From Pseudomonas sp. Ant30-3 (GTDB lineage Bacteria > Pseudomonadota > Gammaproteobacteria > Pseudomonadales > Pseudomonadaceae): a stretch of 64,000 nucleotides of DNA. A program made the position numbers and the translations under genes. This document shows, piece by piece, positions 50,017 through 60,178 of this stretch (positions are counted from its first letter, which is position 1; each line of letters starts with the position of its first letter). The notes below the pieces were generated by a model. That model was not told where the DNA came from, ran no database searches, and saw only the letters and a program-made list of their open reading frames with translations. Location of the stretch: assembly GCF_000690905.1 (NCBI RefSeq), contig NZ_JMCL01000047.1, positions 24,681-88,680 of the forward strand, given 5' to 3'.

Positions 50017-51507
50017 ATGGTTGCCGCATTGCTTGACCGTCTTGGTGTGAACCCGGCCCTGTACCAGAACGGCAAAGTGCCGGTGCACTCGCCCATTGAT
50101 GGCAGCCGCATCGCCGCTGTGAACTGGGAAGGCGCCGCTGAAGTCGAGCAGCACATCAGTCGCGCAGATCATGCGTTCGAGTTGTGGCGCAAGATTCCGG
50201 CCCCGCGCCGTGGCGAACTGGTGCGGCAACTGGGCGATATCCTGCGCGAGTACAAGGCCGACCTCGGTGAGCTGGTCTCCTGGGAAGCGGGCAAGATCAC
50301 TCAGGAAGGCTTGGGTGAAGTGCAGGAAATGATCGACATTTGTGACTTTGCCGTCGGCCTGTCCCGCCAGTTGTACGGTTTGACCATCGCCTCCGAGCGC
50401 CCCGGCCACCACATGCGCGAAACCTGGCACCCGCTGGGCGTCGTTGGCGTGATCAGCGCGTTCAACTTCCCGGTTGCGGTCTGGGCCTGGAACACCACGC
50501 TGGCGCTGGTCTGCGGCAACCCGGTGATCTGGAAACCGTCCGAAAAAACCCCGCTGACCGCTCTGGCGTGTCAGGCGCTGTTTGATCGCGTCTTGAAGAA
50601 TTTCAACGATGCGCCGCCTCACCTGAGCCAAGTGATCATCGGCGGCCGAGATGCCGGCGAGGCACTGGTCGACGACCCGCGAGTCGCGTTGATCAGCGCC
50701 ACCGGCAGCACCCGCATGGGTCGCGAAGTGGCACCGAAAATCGCTGCACGTTTCGCTCGCAGCATTCTTGAACTGGGCGGAAACAACGCGATGATCCTCG
50801 GCCCAAGCGCCGACCTCGACATGGCGGTGCGTGCGATTCTGTTCAGCGCCGTCGGTACCGCCGGCCAGCGTTGCACCACGCTGCGGCGCCTGATCGCGCA
50901 TGAATCGGTGAAAGAAGAAATCGTCACCCGCCTGAAAGCCGCGTACTCGAAAGTGCGCATCGGCAATCCGCTGGAAGGCAATCTGATCGGCCCGCTGATC
51001 GACAAGCACAGCTTCGAAAACATGCAGGACGCTCTCGAGCAGGCACTGAGCGAGGGTGGTCGCGTGTTTGGCGGCAAACGTCAGCTGGAAGACCAGTTCC
51101 CGAACGCCTACTACGTGTCGCCGGCGATTGTCGAAATGCCCGAGCAGAGTGAAGTGGTTCGCGATGAAACCTTCGCACCGATCCTTTACGTGATCGGTTA
51201 CAAGGATTTCGACGAAGCACTGCGCCTCAACAACGAAGTGCCACAAGGCCTGTCGTCGTGCATATTCACCACTGATGTGCGTGAAGCCGAGCAGTTCATG
51301 TCGGCGGTAGGCAGTGACTGCGGCATTGCCAACGTCAACATCGGCCCGAGCGGCGCGGAAATTGGCGGCGCGTTTGGTGGCGAGAAGGAAACCGGCGGCG
51401 GTCGTGAATCCGGTTCCGATGCATGGCGCGGCTACATGCGCCGCCAGACTAACACCGTGAATTATTCGCTGGAGTTGCCGTTGGCGCAGGGGATTACGTT
51501 CGACTGA
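50017..51507 (+). CDS. amaB: L-piperidine-6-carboxylate / aminoadipate-semialdehyde dehydrogenase
   Basis: 496 aa aldehyde dehydrogenase of the ALDH7 (antiquitin) group. ISAFNFPVAVWAWN, NPVIWKPSEKTPLTALA (cofactor binding), ILELGGNNAMI with the general-base Glu and VGTAGQRCTTLRR with the nucleophilic Cys are present; the end VNYSLELPLAQGITF fits the family. In Pseudomonas putida AmaB oxidises piperideine-6-carboxylate to 2-aminoadipate in D-lysine catabolism. GAGGAG precedes the ATG. The neighbouring pipecolate oxidase supports this role. Confidence 0.92.
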   Translation: MVAALLDRLGVNPALYQNGKVPVHSPIDGSRIAAVNWEGAAEVEQHISRADHAFELWRKIPAPRRGELVRQLGDILREYKADLGELVSWEAGKITQEGLGEVQEMIDICDFAVGLSRQLYGLTIASERPGHHMRETWHPLGVVGVISAFNFPVAVWAWNTTLALVCGNPVIWKPSEKTPLTALACQALFDRVLKNFNDAPPHLSQVIIGGRDAGEALVDDPRVALISATGSTRMGREVAPKIAARFARSILELGGNNAMILGPSADLDMAVRAILFSAVGTAGQRCTTLRRLIAHESVKEEIVTRLKAAYSKVRIGNPLEGNLIGPLIDKHSFENMQDALEQALSEGGRVFGGKRQLEDQFPNAYYVSPAIVEMPEQSEVVRDETFAPILYVIGYKDFDEALRLNNEVPQGLSSCIFTTDVREAEQFMSAVGSDCGIANVNIGPSGAEIGGAFGGEKETGGGRESGSDAWRGYMRRQTNTVNYSLELPLAQGITFD

Positions 51508-51531
51508 CGCCCACGTCGAACAGTGATCCCC

Positions 51532-51621
51532 TGTAGGAGTGAGCCTGCTCGCGATAGCGATTTAACATTCAACATCTGTGTTGACTGATAGCCCGCAATC
51601 GCGAGCAGGCTCACTCCTACA
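51532..51621. repeat. REP-type inverted repeat between amaB and amaA
   Basis: Perfect 24-bp arms (51532-51555 and 51598-51621, TGTAGGAGTGAGCCTGCTCG...). It lies within the likely amaBA transcript and may affect expression of the second gene. Confidence 0.85.
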
Positions 51622-51663
51622 TTTTGAACCGTGTGTTGGTTAGGTTTGCGCTGGAGTCTGGCA

Positions 51664-52947
51664 ATGCCGTTACGCGAAGAGTGTCTGTGGGAAAAACTGA
51701 CGCCACAAAGGCCCGACAACTCGGCGCTCAAAGGCGAAATGAAAGTCGATGTGTGCGTGATCGGCGCCGGTTTCACCGGTTTGTCAGCAGCGGTGCACTT
51801 GCTCGAACAGGGCAAAACGGTTTGTGTGCTGGAAGCGCATCGCGCCGGGCATGGCGGTTCGGGGCGCAACGTCGGGCTGGTGAATGCCGGCATGTGGATT
51901 CCACCGGACGAGATTGAAGCCGGTTTTGGCGAAGCGGTGGGCAGCCAGCTCAACCGCATGCTCGGTGCAGCGCCTTCCCTCGTTTTCAGCCTTGTGGATA
52001 AGTACAACATCGATTGCCAATTGCGCCGCGAAGGTACGTTGCACATGGCGCACAACGCGCGTGGCGAAGCGGACCTGCGCAGTCGGGAACAACAGTGGAA
52101 ACGTCGCGGCGCGCCGGTCGAATTACTCACCGGGCAAGCTTGCGAGCAGGCCACCGGCACGAAAAAAATCGCTGCTGCATTACTCGATCGTCGCGCAGGC
52201 ACGATAAACCCGATGGCTTATACGACCGGGCTGGCGAAAGCAGCCATCGCTTTGGGCGGCCAGCTGTTTGATCATTCGCCGGTGACTCGACTCGAGCGCC
52301 AGGGCCAGCGCTGGTCAGTTCAAACCGCGCAGGGTTCAGTGCTGGCCGAGCAAGTGGTGATCGCCTCCAACGCCTACACCGAGGGCGACTGGACCGAGCT
52401 TCGGCGCAATTTCTTCCCCGGTTATTACTATCAGGTTGCCTCGGTGCCGTTGACCGAGGCGGCCGCAGAACAAATCCTGCCGGGCGGCCAGGGTTCGTGG
52501 GACACCCGCCAGGTGCTCAGCAGCATCCGCCGCGACAAGGAAGGACGTCTGTTGCTGGGCAGTCTCGGCAACGGCAATCAGAAACCGGCCTGGTTTCTGA
52601 AAGCCTGGGCCGATCGCGTTCAGCAGCACTATTTCCCCTACCTCAAACCCGTGGAATGGGAATGCACCTGGACTGGCTGTATCGCCTTCACCCCTGATCA
52701 TTTGATGCGCCTGTTTGAACCCGCGCCCGGCTTGGTGGCGGTCACCGGTTACAACGGGCGCGGGGTGACCACGGGGACAGTAGTGGGCAAGGCGTTTGCC
52801 GATTATCTGTGCAAGGGCGATGCGCAGGCGCTGCCCATTCCATTCGCACCGATGCAGCCTCTGGCGGGGGCGGGCCTGCGCAGCTGTTTGTACGAGGCCG
52901 GATTTTCCCTGTATCACGCAGGCCAGTGCTTGCGGATCGTGATTTGA
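51664..52947 (+). CDS. amaA: L-pipecolate oxidase (FAD-dependent)
   Basis: 427 aa DAO-family flavoprotein. The dinucleotide-binding motif is DVCVIGAGFTGLSAAVHLLE at residues about 29-48, followed by GHGGSGRNVGLVNAGMW and, near the end, GYNGRGVTTGTVVGKAFADY. AmaA oxidises L-pipecolate to piperideine-6-carboxylate, the substrate of AmaB, completing the D-lysine to 2-aminoadipate branch. ATG 51664 (MPLREECLWEKLTP). Assignment to pipecolate rests on gene context as much as on sequence. Confidence 0.88.
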   Translation: MPLREECLWEKLTPQRPDNSALKGEMKVDVCVIGAGFTGLSAAVHLLEQGKTVCVLEAHRAGHGGSGRNVGLVNAGMWIPPDEIEAGFGEAVGSQLNRMLGAAPSLVFSLVDKYNIDCQLRREGTLHMAHNARGEADLRSREQQWKRRGAPVELLTGQACEQATGTKKIAAALLDRRAGTINPMAYTTGLAKAAIALGGQLFDHSPVTRLERQGQRWSVQTAQGSVLAEQVVIASNAYTEGDWTELRRNFFPGYYYQVASVPLTEAAAEQILPGGQGSWDTRQVLSSIRRDKEGRLLLGSLGNGNQKPAWFLKAWADRVQQHYFPYLKPVEWECTWTGCIAFTPDHLMRLFEPAPGLVAVTGYNGRGVTTGTVVGKAFADYLCKGDAQALPIPFAPMQPLAGAGLRSCLYEAGFSLYHAGQCLRIVI

Positions 52948-53003
52948 TTGTTGAAATTTGTTGCTGGCAGCGGCGCTTTTCAGCCCAGCGACTAGCCTGT
53001 AGT

Positions 53004-53166
53004 GGTGCGCGTTGTAGCAGTCTGCGCACCAGCAGTGTGCACTTCGGTGACGTGTGTTGTTACAGGTCGGTTGCACGTCGTTTCGCACTGCGGTTGCAAT
53101 GATGGCGCGTGCAGGTTGCGCCACAAAATTATATCGGTTTCACCTTCAGCGGTTTAGACGGTTGCA
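53004..53166 (+). promoter_or_regulatory. Repeated CGGTTGCA octamers and a dyad upstream of livK
   Basis: CGGTTGCA occurs at 53068-53075, 53091-53098 and 53159-53166, with a variant AGGTTGCG at 53113-53120; the first three elements are 22-23 bases apart, about two helical turns. A separate dyad GGTGCGC-N13-GCGCACC lies at 53004-53030. They are placed where an enhancer-binding activator of the downstream sigma-54 promoter would bind. The 363-base gap 52948-53310 has no gene. Confidence 0.4.
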
Positions 53167-53239
53167 CGCTCAATGAAAATGGGCTCGAAACAGTCGAAAT
53201 AACAATAAAGCAGCGACTTTTTTCAGAATAAAAAACCGA

Positions 53240-53255
53240 TGGCACGGCACTTGCT
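53240..53255 (+). promoter_or_regulatory. Sigma-54 (RpoN) promoter of the liv operon
   Basis: TGGCACGGCACTTGCT matches the -24/-12 consensus TGGCACG-N4-TTGCT exactly, with GG at 53241-53242 and GC at 53253-53254 ten bases apart. Transcription would start near 53266, giving a leader of about 45 bases before the livK ATG. Confidence 0.8.
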
Positions 53256-53310
53256 CTGAGCATTCAGAGAAGTCGCACTGCCAACTAAAAAAACCTTGGA
53301 GCACCACCTC

Positions 53311-54444
53311 ATGTCCCAGACGTTTTACAAGAAAGGCTTTCTGGCCCTCGCAGTGGCTACTGCTTTGGGTGTTTCTGCGTTTGCACAGGCCGATGTAAAA
53401 ATTGGTGTGGCGGGTCCGATGACAGGTGCCAACGCGGCATTTGGCGAGCAGTACATGAAGGGTGCACAGGCGGCGGCCGATGCGGTCAACGCAGCTGGCG
53501 GCGTCAACGGGGAAAAAATCGTACTGGTACGTGGTGATGACGCCTGCGAGCCGAAACAGGCTGTGACGGTCGCCAAGGACCTCACCAACCAGAAAGTCGC
53601 CGGCGTGGTTGGTCACTTCTGCTCCTCCTCCACCATCCCGGCCTCCGAGATTTACGACGAAGCGGGCATCATTGCGATCACCCCGGGTTCGACCAACCCG
53701 GCGGTCACCGAACGCGGCCTCAGCGCCATGTTCCGTATGTGCGGGCGTGACGATCAGCAAGGCATCGTAGCCGGCGACTACATTGTCGACGTGCTCAAAG
53801 GCAAGAAAGTCGTAGTCCTGCATGACAAGGACACCTACGGCCAAGGCCTGGCAGACGCCACCAAGGCACAGCTGGAAAAACGCGGCGTGAAACCTGTGTT
53901 GTATGAAGGTCTGACCCGTGGCGAGAAAGACTTCAGCACCATCGTGACCAAGATCCGTGGCGCCGGTGCCGACGTGGTCTACTTCGGCGGTCTGCACCCG
54001 GAAGCCGGTCCTCTGGTTCGTCAACTGCGTGAGCAAGGCCTCAAAGACGTCAAGTTCATGTCCGATGACGGTATCGTCACCGATGAGCTGGTCACCACTG
54101 CGGGCGGTCCACAGTTCGTCGATGGCGTGTTGATGACCTTCGGCGCCGACCCGCGTCTGCTGCCAGACAGCAAGACCGTGGTAGACGAGTTCCGCAAGCA
54201 AGGCACCGAGCCTGAAGGCTACACCCTGTATGCCTACGCTTCCGTTCAAACCCTGGCTGCCGCTTTCAACGGTGCCAAATCCAACAACGGCGAGAAAGCC
54301 GCCGAGTGGCTGAAGAAAAACCCTGTGAAAACCGTCATGGGCGAGAAGACCTGGGACGCCAAGGGCGACCTGAAAGTCTCCGACTACGTGGTTTACCAGT
54401 GGGACAAGGATGGCAAATACCACCAGCTGGAAAAACAGAAGTAA
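53311..54444 (+). CDS. livK: Branched-chain amino acid binding protein (LivK/BraC)
   Basis: 377 aa periplasmic binding protein for leucine, isoleucine and valine (and often alanine/threonine in Pseudomonas BraC). Signal peptide MSQTFYKKGFLALAVATALG to AQA, mature start DVKIGVAGPMTGANAAFGEQ. DDACEPKQAVTVAKDL, GHFCSSSTIPASEIYDEAGI and YTLYAYASVQTLAAA are family segments, with the two cysteines of the conserved disulfide. ATG 53311 with TTGGAG upstream. First gene of livKHMGF; a repeat hairpin separates it from livH, as often seen where the binding protein is made in excess. Confidence 0.96.
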   Translation: MSQTFYKKGFLALAVATALGVSAFAQADVKIGVAGPMTGANAAFGEQYMKGAQAAADAVNAAGGVNGEKIVLVRGDDACEPKQAVTVAKDLTNQKVAGVVGHFCSSSTIPASEIYDEAGIIAITPGSTNPAVTERGLSAMFRMCGRDDQQGIVAGDYIVDVLKGKKVVVLHDKDTYGQGLADATKAQLEKRGVKPVLYEGLTRGEKDFSTIVTKIRGAGADVVYFGGLHPEAGPLVRQLREQGLKDVKFMSDDGIVTDELVTTAGGPQFVDGVLMTFGADPRLLPDSKTVVDEFRKQGTEPEGYTLYAYASVQTLAAAFNGAKSNNGEKAAEWLKKNPVKTVMGEKTWDAKGDLKVSDYVVYQWDKDGKYHQLEKQK

Positions 54445-54478
54445 GGGCTGACGCGATCACCTGATCTGATGCAATCCG

Positions 54479-54569
54479 TGTAGGAGTGAGCCTGCTCGCG
54501 ATGACGAACTGACAGTCGACAACCGTGTTGAATGTTATGACGCTATCGCGAGCAGGCTCGCTCCTACAG
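54479..54569. repeat. REP-type inverted repeat between livK and livH
   Basis: Arms TGTAGGAGTGAGCCTGCTCG (54479 onward) and its near-complement ending at 54569. Such a hairpin can stabilise the upstream livK mRNA and lower expression of the membrane genes. Confidence 0.85.
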
Positions 54570-54684
54570 GATCCGGTTTTGGTCGACGGGATCGTGGCTG
54601 ACATTGCTCCGACGTAAATCTGTATTTTTCCTAGAAGAGCCGCACACCCAAGGTGTGCAGGTTTTCACTGCGTGAGATTGCGTT

Positions 54685-55599
54685 ATGGATGGTATTTTCC
54701 TGCAGCAACTGGTCAACGGCCTGACCCTCGGGTCGGTCTATGGCCTGATCGCCATCGGCTACACAATGGTCTATGGCATCATTGGCATGATCAACTTCGC
54801 CCACGGCGAGGTTTACATGATTTCCGCTTACCTCGCGGCAATCAGTCTGGCTCTGCTGGCATACTTCGGTATTGAATCCTTCCCGCTCCTGATGCTTGGC
54901 ACGCTGATTTTCACCATTGTGGTAACGGCGGTTTATGGCTGGGTCATCGAGCGTGTCGCTTACAAACCGCTACGCAACTCAACCCGTCTGGCGCCGCTGA
55001 TCAGTGCCATCGGTATCTCCCTGATCCTGCAGAACTACGCACAAATTGCTCAAGGCGCGAAACAACAAGGTGTTCCGACCTTGCTGACAGGTGCCTGGCG
55101 CGTCGAAATCGGCACCGGTTTCGTGCAGTTGACCTACACCAAAGTATTCATTCTGATCGCGGCATTCGCCGGCATGGCGTTGCTGACCTACATCATCAAG
55201 TACACCAAGCTCGGCCGCATGTGCCGTGCGACTCAGCAAGACCGCAAGATGGCCTCGATCCTGGGGATCAACACCGACCGGGTAATCTCCTACGTGTTCA
55301 TCATCGGTGCTGCGATGGCAGCGCTGGCCGGTGTACTGATCACCATGAATTACGGCACGTTCGATTTCTATGCCGGCTTCATCATCGGTATCAAAGCGTT
55401 CACTGCAGCGGTGCTTGGCGGGATCGGCTCACTGCCCGGGGCGATGCTCGGCGGGATCATTCTCGGTATTTCCGAGTCGCTGTTCTCCGGTCTGGTCAAC
55501 TCCGACTACAAAGACGTGTTCAGCTTCTCGCTGCTCGTACTCGTTCTGGTCTTTCGGCCCCAAGGCCTGCTCGGCCGTCCTCTTGTGTCGAAGGTGTAA
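54685..55599 (+). CDS. livH: Branched-chain amino acid permease LivH/BraD
   Basis: 304 aa inner-membrane protein with about eight helices. MDGIFLQQLVNGLTLGSVYG and YTMVYGIIGMINFAHGEVYM are the LivH start, and GVLITMNYGTFDFYAGFIIG and AAVLGGIGSLPGAMLGGIIL carry the loop that meets the ATPase. livM starts 3 bases after its stop. Confidence 0.97.
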   Translation: MDGIFLQQLVNGLTLGSVYGLIAIGYTMVYGIIGMINFAHGEVYMISAYLAAISLALLAYFGIESFPLLMLGTLIFTIVVTAVYGWVIERVAYKPLRNSTRLAPLISAIGISLILQNYAQIAQGAKQQGVPTLLTGAWRVEIGTGFVQLTYTKVFILIAAFAGMALLTYIIKYTKLGRMCRATQQDRKMASILGINTDRVISYVFIIGAAMAALAGVLITMNYGTFDFYAGFIIGIKAFTAAVLGGIGSLPGAMLGGIILGISESLFSGLVNSDYKDVFSFSLLVLVLVFRPQGLLGRPLVSKV

Positions 55600-55602
55600 G
55601 CG

Positions 55603-56886
55603 ATGTCTTCAACCACTCAAAAAACCATTGATCTCAAAAGAAGCCTGGTTGACGCCATACTCGCCGGCCTTGTAGCCCTGATCGTTTTTGGGCCGATAGT
55701 CGGCGTGGTCCTTGATGGCTACGGCTTCAATATGGAAACGACGCGGGTCGCCTGGATTGTCGCCATTGTCATGGCGGGCCGTTTTGCTTTGAGCCTGTTC
55801 CTGCAAACGCCAAAGGGCCTGCGCATCCTCGAAGGATTTGAAACTACTGGCTCCGGGGTGCATGTACTGCCGCCGGATTACAAATCCCGGTTGCGCTGGA
55901 TCATCCCGATACTGATCGTCGTTGCCGTGATCTTCCCGTTCTTCTCCAACTCCTACCTGTTGGGCGTGGTTATCCTCGGGCTGATCTATGTGCTGCTCGG
56001 TCTGGGGCTGAACATCGTGGTCGGCCTGGCCGGGCTGCTCGATCTGGGTTACGTGGCGTTCTATGCGATCGGCGCGTACGGCCTGGCGCTCGGTTATCAA
56101 TACCTGGGGCTGGGTTTCTGGACGGTGTTGCCACTGGCGGCAATCATGGCCGGTCTTGCCGGATGCATTCTCGGCTTCCCCGTGCTGCGTCTGCACGGCG
56201 ATTACCTGGCGATCGTGACCCTGGGTTTCGGCGAAATCATTCGTCTGGTGCTCAACAACTGGCTGTCGCTGACCGGCGGCCCGAACGGGATGGCAGCACC
56301 ACTGCCGACTTTCTTCGGTCTGGAGTTCGGCAAACGGGCGAAGGAGGGCGGTGTTCCCTTCCACGAGTACTTCGGCATCGCCTACAACCCTGACGTAAAG
56401 TATTACTTCATCTACGCCGTGTTGTTCCTGGTCGTACTGGCCGTGCTTTACGTCAAGCATCGCCTGACCCGCATGCCGGTCGGACGCGCCTGGGAAGCGT
56501 TGCGCGAAGACGAGATCGCTTGCCGCTCCATGGGCCTCAACCACGTACTGGTGAAACTCTCGGCGTTCACCATCGGCGCATCGACGGCCGGTCTGGCCGG
56601 GGTGTTCTTCGCCACTTATCAGGGCTTCGTCAACCCGACCTCGTTTACCTTCTTCGAATCGGCACTGATCCTCGCCATCGTGGTGCTGGGCGGCATGGGC
56701 TCGACCATCGGCGTGGTCATCGCAGCATTCGTGCTGACCGTCGCGCCGGAACTGCTGCGTGGTTTCGCTGAATACCGTGTGCTGCTGTTCGGTGTGTTGA
56801 TGGTGTTGATGATGATCTGGCGACCGCGCGGCCTGATTCGGATCAGCCGTACCGGTGTGACGCCGCGTAAAGGAGTAGCGCCATGA
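55603..56886 (+). CDS. livM: Branched-chain amino acid permease LivM/BraE
   Basis: 427 aa. An extra N-terminal region (residues about 1-100, the DUF3382 type typical of gamma-proteobacteria) contains two helices, followed by the permease core with LNIVVGLAGLLDLGYVAFYA, VLRLHGDYLAIVTLGFGEII and GRAWEALREDEIACRSMGLN (the EAA-like coupling loop). It overlaps livG by 4 bases (ATGA). Confidence 0.97.
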   Translation: MSSTTQKTIDLKRSLVDAILAGLVALIVFGPIVGVVLDGYGFNMETTRVAWIVAIVMAGRFALSLFLQTPKGLRILEGFETTGSGVHVLPPDYKSRLRWIIPILIVVAVIFPFFSNSYLLGVVILGLIYVLLGLGLNIVVGLAGLLDLGYVAFYAIGAYGLALGYQYLGLGFWTVLPLAAIMAGLAGCILGFPVLRLHGDYLAIVTLGFGEIIRLVLNNWLSLTGGPNGMAAPLPTFFGLEFGKRAKEGGVPFHEYFGIAYNPDVKYYFIYAVLFLVVLAVLYVKHRLTRMPVGRAWEALREDEIACRSMGLNHVLVKLSAFTIGASTAGLAGVFFATYQGFVNPTSFTFFESALILAIVVLGGMGSTIGVVIAAFVLTVAPELLRGFAEYRVLLFGVLMVLMMIWRPRGLIRISRTGVTPRKGVAP

Positions 56887-57758
56887 GCGAAGTCGTCCTC
56901 TCTGTAGAGAAGCTGATGATGCACTTTGGCGGCATCAAGGCGCTGAGCGATGTCAGCCTGAAGGTCCATCGCAACTCGATTTTTGCCCTGATCGGCCCAA
57001 ACGGTGCCGGCAAGACGACTGTGTTCAACTGCCTCACCGGTTTCTACAAGGCCTCCGGCGGCAAGATCGAACTCAATGTTCGTGGCCAGGAAACCAACGT
57101 CATTCAGTTGCTGGGTGAGTCGTTCAAACCCACCGATTTCGTCTCGCCGAAATCCTTCCTCAGCCGTATGTACTACAAGATGTTCGGTGGCACTCACCTG
57201 GTCAACCGGGCGGGACTGGCGCGTACCTTCCAGAACATTCGCCTGTTCAAGGAAATGTCGGTACTGGAAAACCTGCTGGTGGCCCAGCACATGTGGGTCA
57301 ACCGCAACCTGCTGGCTGGCATTCTCAACACCAAGGCTTACCGCAAAGCCGAAAGCGATGCGCTTGATCACGCTTTCTACTGGCTGGAAGTGGTGGACCT
57401 GGTGGATTGCGCCAACCGCTTGGCCGGTGAATTGTCCTACGGTCAGCAACGCCGTCTGGAGATTGCCCGGGCCATGTGTACCCGGCCGCAGATCATCTGC
57501 CTCGACGAACCGGCTGCCGGCCTCAACCCACAGGAAACCGAAGCGCTGAGCGCGATGATCCGGCTGCTGCGCGACGAGCACGATCTGACCGTGGTGCTGA
57601 TCGAACACGACATGGGCATGGTTATGAGTATTTCCGACCACATCGTGGTGCTGGACCACGGCATCGTTATCGCCGAAGGCGGACCCGACGCCATTCGCAA
57701 TGACCCGAAAGTGATTGCGGCCTATCTGGGCGCTGATGAAGAGGAAGTGGTGCTATGA
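56883..57758 (+). CDS. livG: Branched-chain amino acid transport ATPase LivG/BraF
   Basis: 291 aa ABC ATPase. Walker A LIGPNGAGKTTVFN (about residues 37-50), a long insert after it (residues about 65-110), signature LSYGQQRRLEIA, Walker B IICLDEPAAGLNP and the switch His in VVLIEHDMGMV. The LivG-type insert GTHLVNRAGLARTFQNIRLF is present. Overlaps livF by 4 bases. Confidence 0.97.
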   Translation: MSEVVLSVEKLMMHFGGIKALSDVSLKVHRNSIFALIGPNGAGKTTVFNCLTGFYKASGGKIELNVRGQETNVIQLLGESFKPTDFVSPKSFLSRMYYKMFGGTHLVNRAGLARTFQNIRLFKEMSVLENLLVAQHMWVNRNLLAGILNTKAYRKAESDALDHAFYWLEVVDLVDCANRLAGELSYGQQRRLEIARAMCTRPQIICLDEPAAGLNPQETEALSAMIRLLRDEHDLTVVLIEHDMGMVMSISDHIVVLDHGIVIAEGGPDAIRNDPKVIAAYLGADEEEVVL

Positions 57759-58471
57759 GCCAACCCATCCTCGAACTTAAAGAACTGGACGTGTTTTATG
57801 GCCCGATCCAGGCGCTCAAGAAAGTCTCGCTGCAGATCAATGAAGGGGAAACCGTCAGCCTGATCGGCTCCAACGGCGCCGGCAAATCGACCCTGCTGAT
57901 GTCGATTTTCGGCCAGCCGCGGGCAGCGAGCGGGCAGATCATGTATCAGGGCGTGGACATTACCCACAAGTCATCCCACTACATCGCGTCGCACGGCATT
58001 GCGCAGTCGCCAGAAGGCCGACGGGTGTTCCCCGACATGACCGTCGAGGAAAACCTGCTGATGGGCACCATTCCGATCGGCGATAAATATGCCAAGGAAG
58101 ACATGCAGCGCATGTTCGAACTGTTTCCGCGGCTCGAGGAACGGCGCACGCAACGCGCCATGACGATGTCCGGTGGCGAACAGCAGATGCTCGCCATCGC
58201 CCGTGCGCTGATGAGCCGGCCAAAGCTTTTGCTGCTCGATGAGCCGAGCCTTGGGCTGGCGCCGATTGTGGTCAAACAGATCTTTTCCACCCTGCGGGAG
58301 TTAGCGAAAACCGGCATGACCATTTTCCTCGTTGAACAGAACGCCAATCACGCGCTCAAGCTCTCGGACCGGGCGTATGTGATGGTTAACGGCGAAATCC
58401 GTCTGACCGGCAGCGGCAAGGAGCTGCTGGTGAACGAAGAGGTGCGCAACGCTTACCTCGGCGGGCATTAA
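57755..58471 (+). CDS. livF: Branched-chain amino acid transport ATPase LivF/BraG
   Basis: 238 aa ABC ATPase. Walker A LIGSNGAGKSTLLM, signature TMSGGEQQMLAIARAL, Walker B LLLLDEPSLGLAP, switch FLVEQNANHALKL. IAQSPEGRRVFPDMTVEENL is a LivF hallmark. Last gene of the operon, followed by a terminator. Confidence 0.97.
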   Translation: MSQPILELKELDVFYGPIQALKKVSLQINEGETVSLIGSNGAGKSTLLMSIFGQPRAASGQIMYQGVDITHKSSHYIASHGIAQSPEGRRVFPDMTVEENLLMGTIPIGDKYAKEDMQRMFELFPRLEERRTQRAMTMSGGEQQMLAIARALMSRPKLLLLDEPSLGLAPIVVKQIFSTLRELAKTGMTIFLVEQNANHALKLSDRAYVMVNGEIRLTGSGKELLVNEEVRNAYLGGH

Positions 58472-58490
58472 AGTCTGTTCAAACACCCAG

Positions 58491-58520
58491 GCCCCGGTGA
58501 GCAATCATCGGGGCATTTTT
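58491..58520 (+). terminator. Rho-independent terminator of the liv operon
   Basis: GCCCCGGTGAGCAATCATCGGGGC followed by ATTTTT, 20 bases after the livF stop. Confidence 0.85.
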
Positions 58521-58532
58521 GCGTTCTGAATC

Positions 58533-58621
58533 CGTAGGAGCAAAGCTTGCTCGCGATGGTGTACCGCATCAAACGTAAGGAGTTTGAACCTCCGCTATCG
58601 CGAGCAAGCTTTGCTCCCACA
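58533..58621. repeat. REP-type inverted repeat after livF
   Basis: Arms GTAGGAGCAAAGCTTGCTCG (58534 onward) and its near-complement at 58597-58620; 39-base centre. Confidence 0.82.
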
Positions 58622-58639
58622 TCGGCAATTTGAAGCTTC

Positions 58640-60065
<1,426 letters not shown>

Positions 60066-60078
60066 TACCGTGTAACGG

Positions 60079-60170
60079 CAATCGCGGGCAAGCCTTGCTC
60101 CCACAGGGTTTGTGCTGAATCGCCATTGCGCGAGCAACACGATCTTGTAGGAGCAAGCTTGCTCGCGATG
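60079..60170. repeat. REP-type repeat pair between convergent genes
   Basis: ATCGCGGGCAAGCCTTGCTC (60081 onward) and TGTAGGAGCAAGCTTGCTCG (about 60146 onward) form an imperfect inverted pair about 40 bases apart. Confidence 0.75.
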
Positions 60171-60178
60171 ACTATCTC

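Noticed and set aside
49843..51246. Long upstream extension of the LysR reading frame
   Set aside because: The extension is antisense to amaB and non-conserved; the HTH start at 49842 gives a normal 303-aa LysR protein.
53170..54423. 417-codon open frame antisense to livK
   Set aside because: Shadow of livK; its 3' end also runs through the sigma-54 promoter region.
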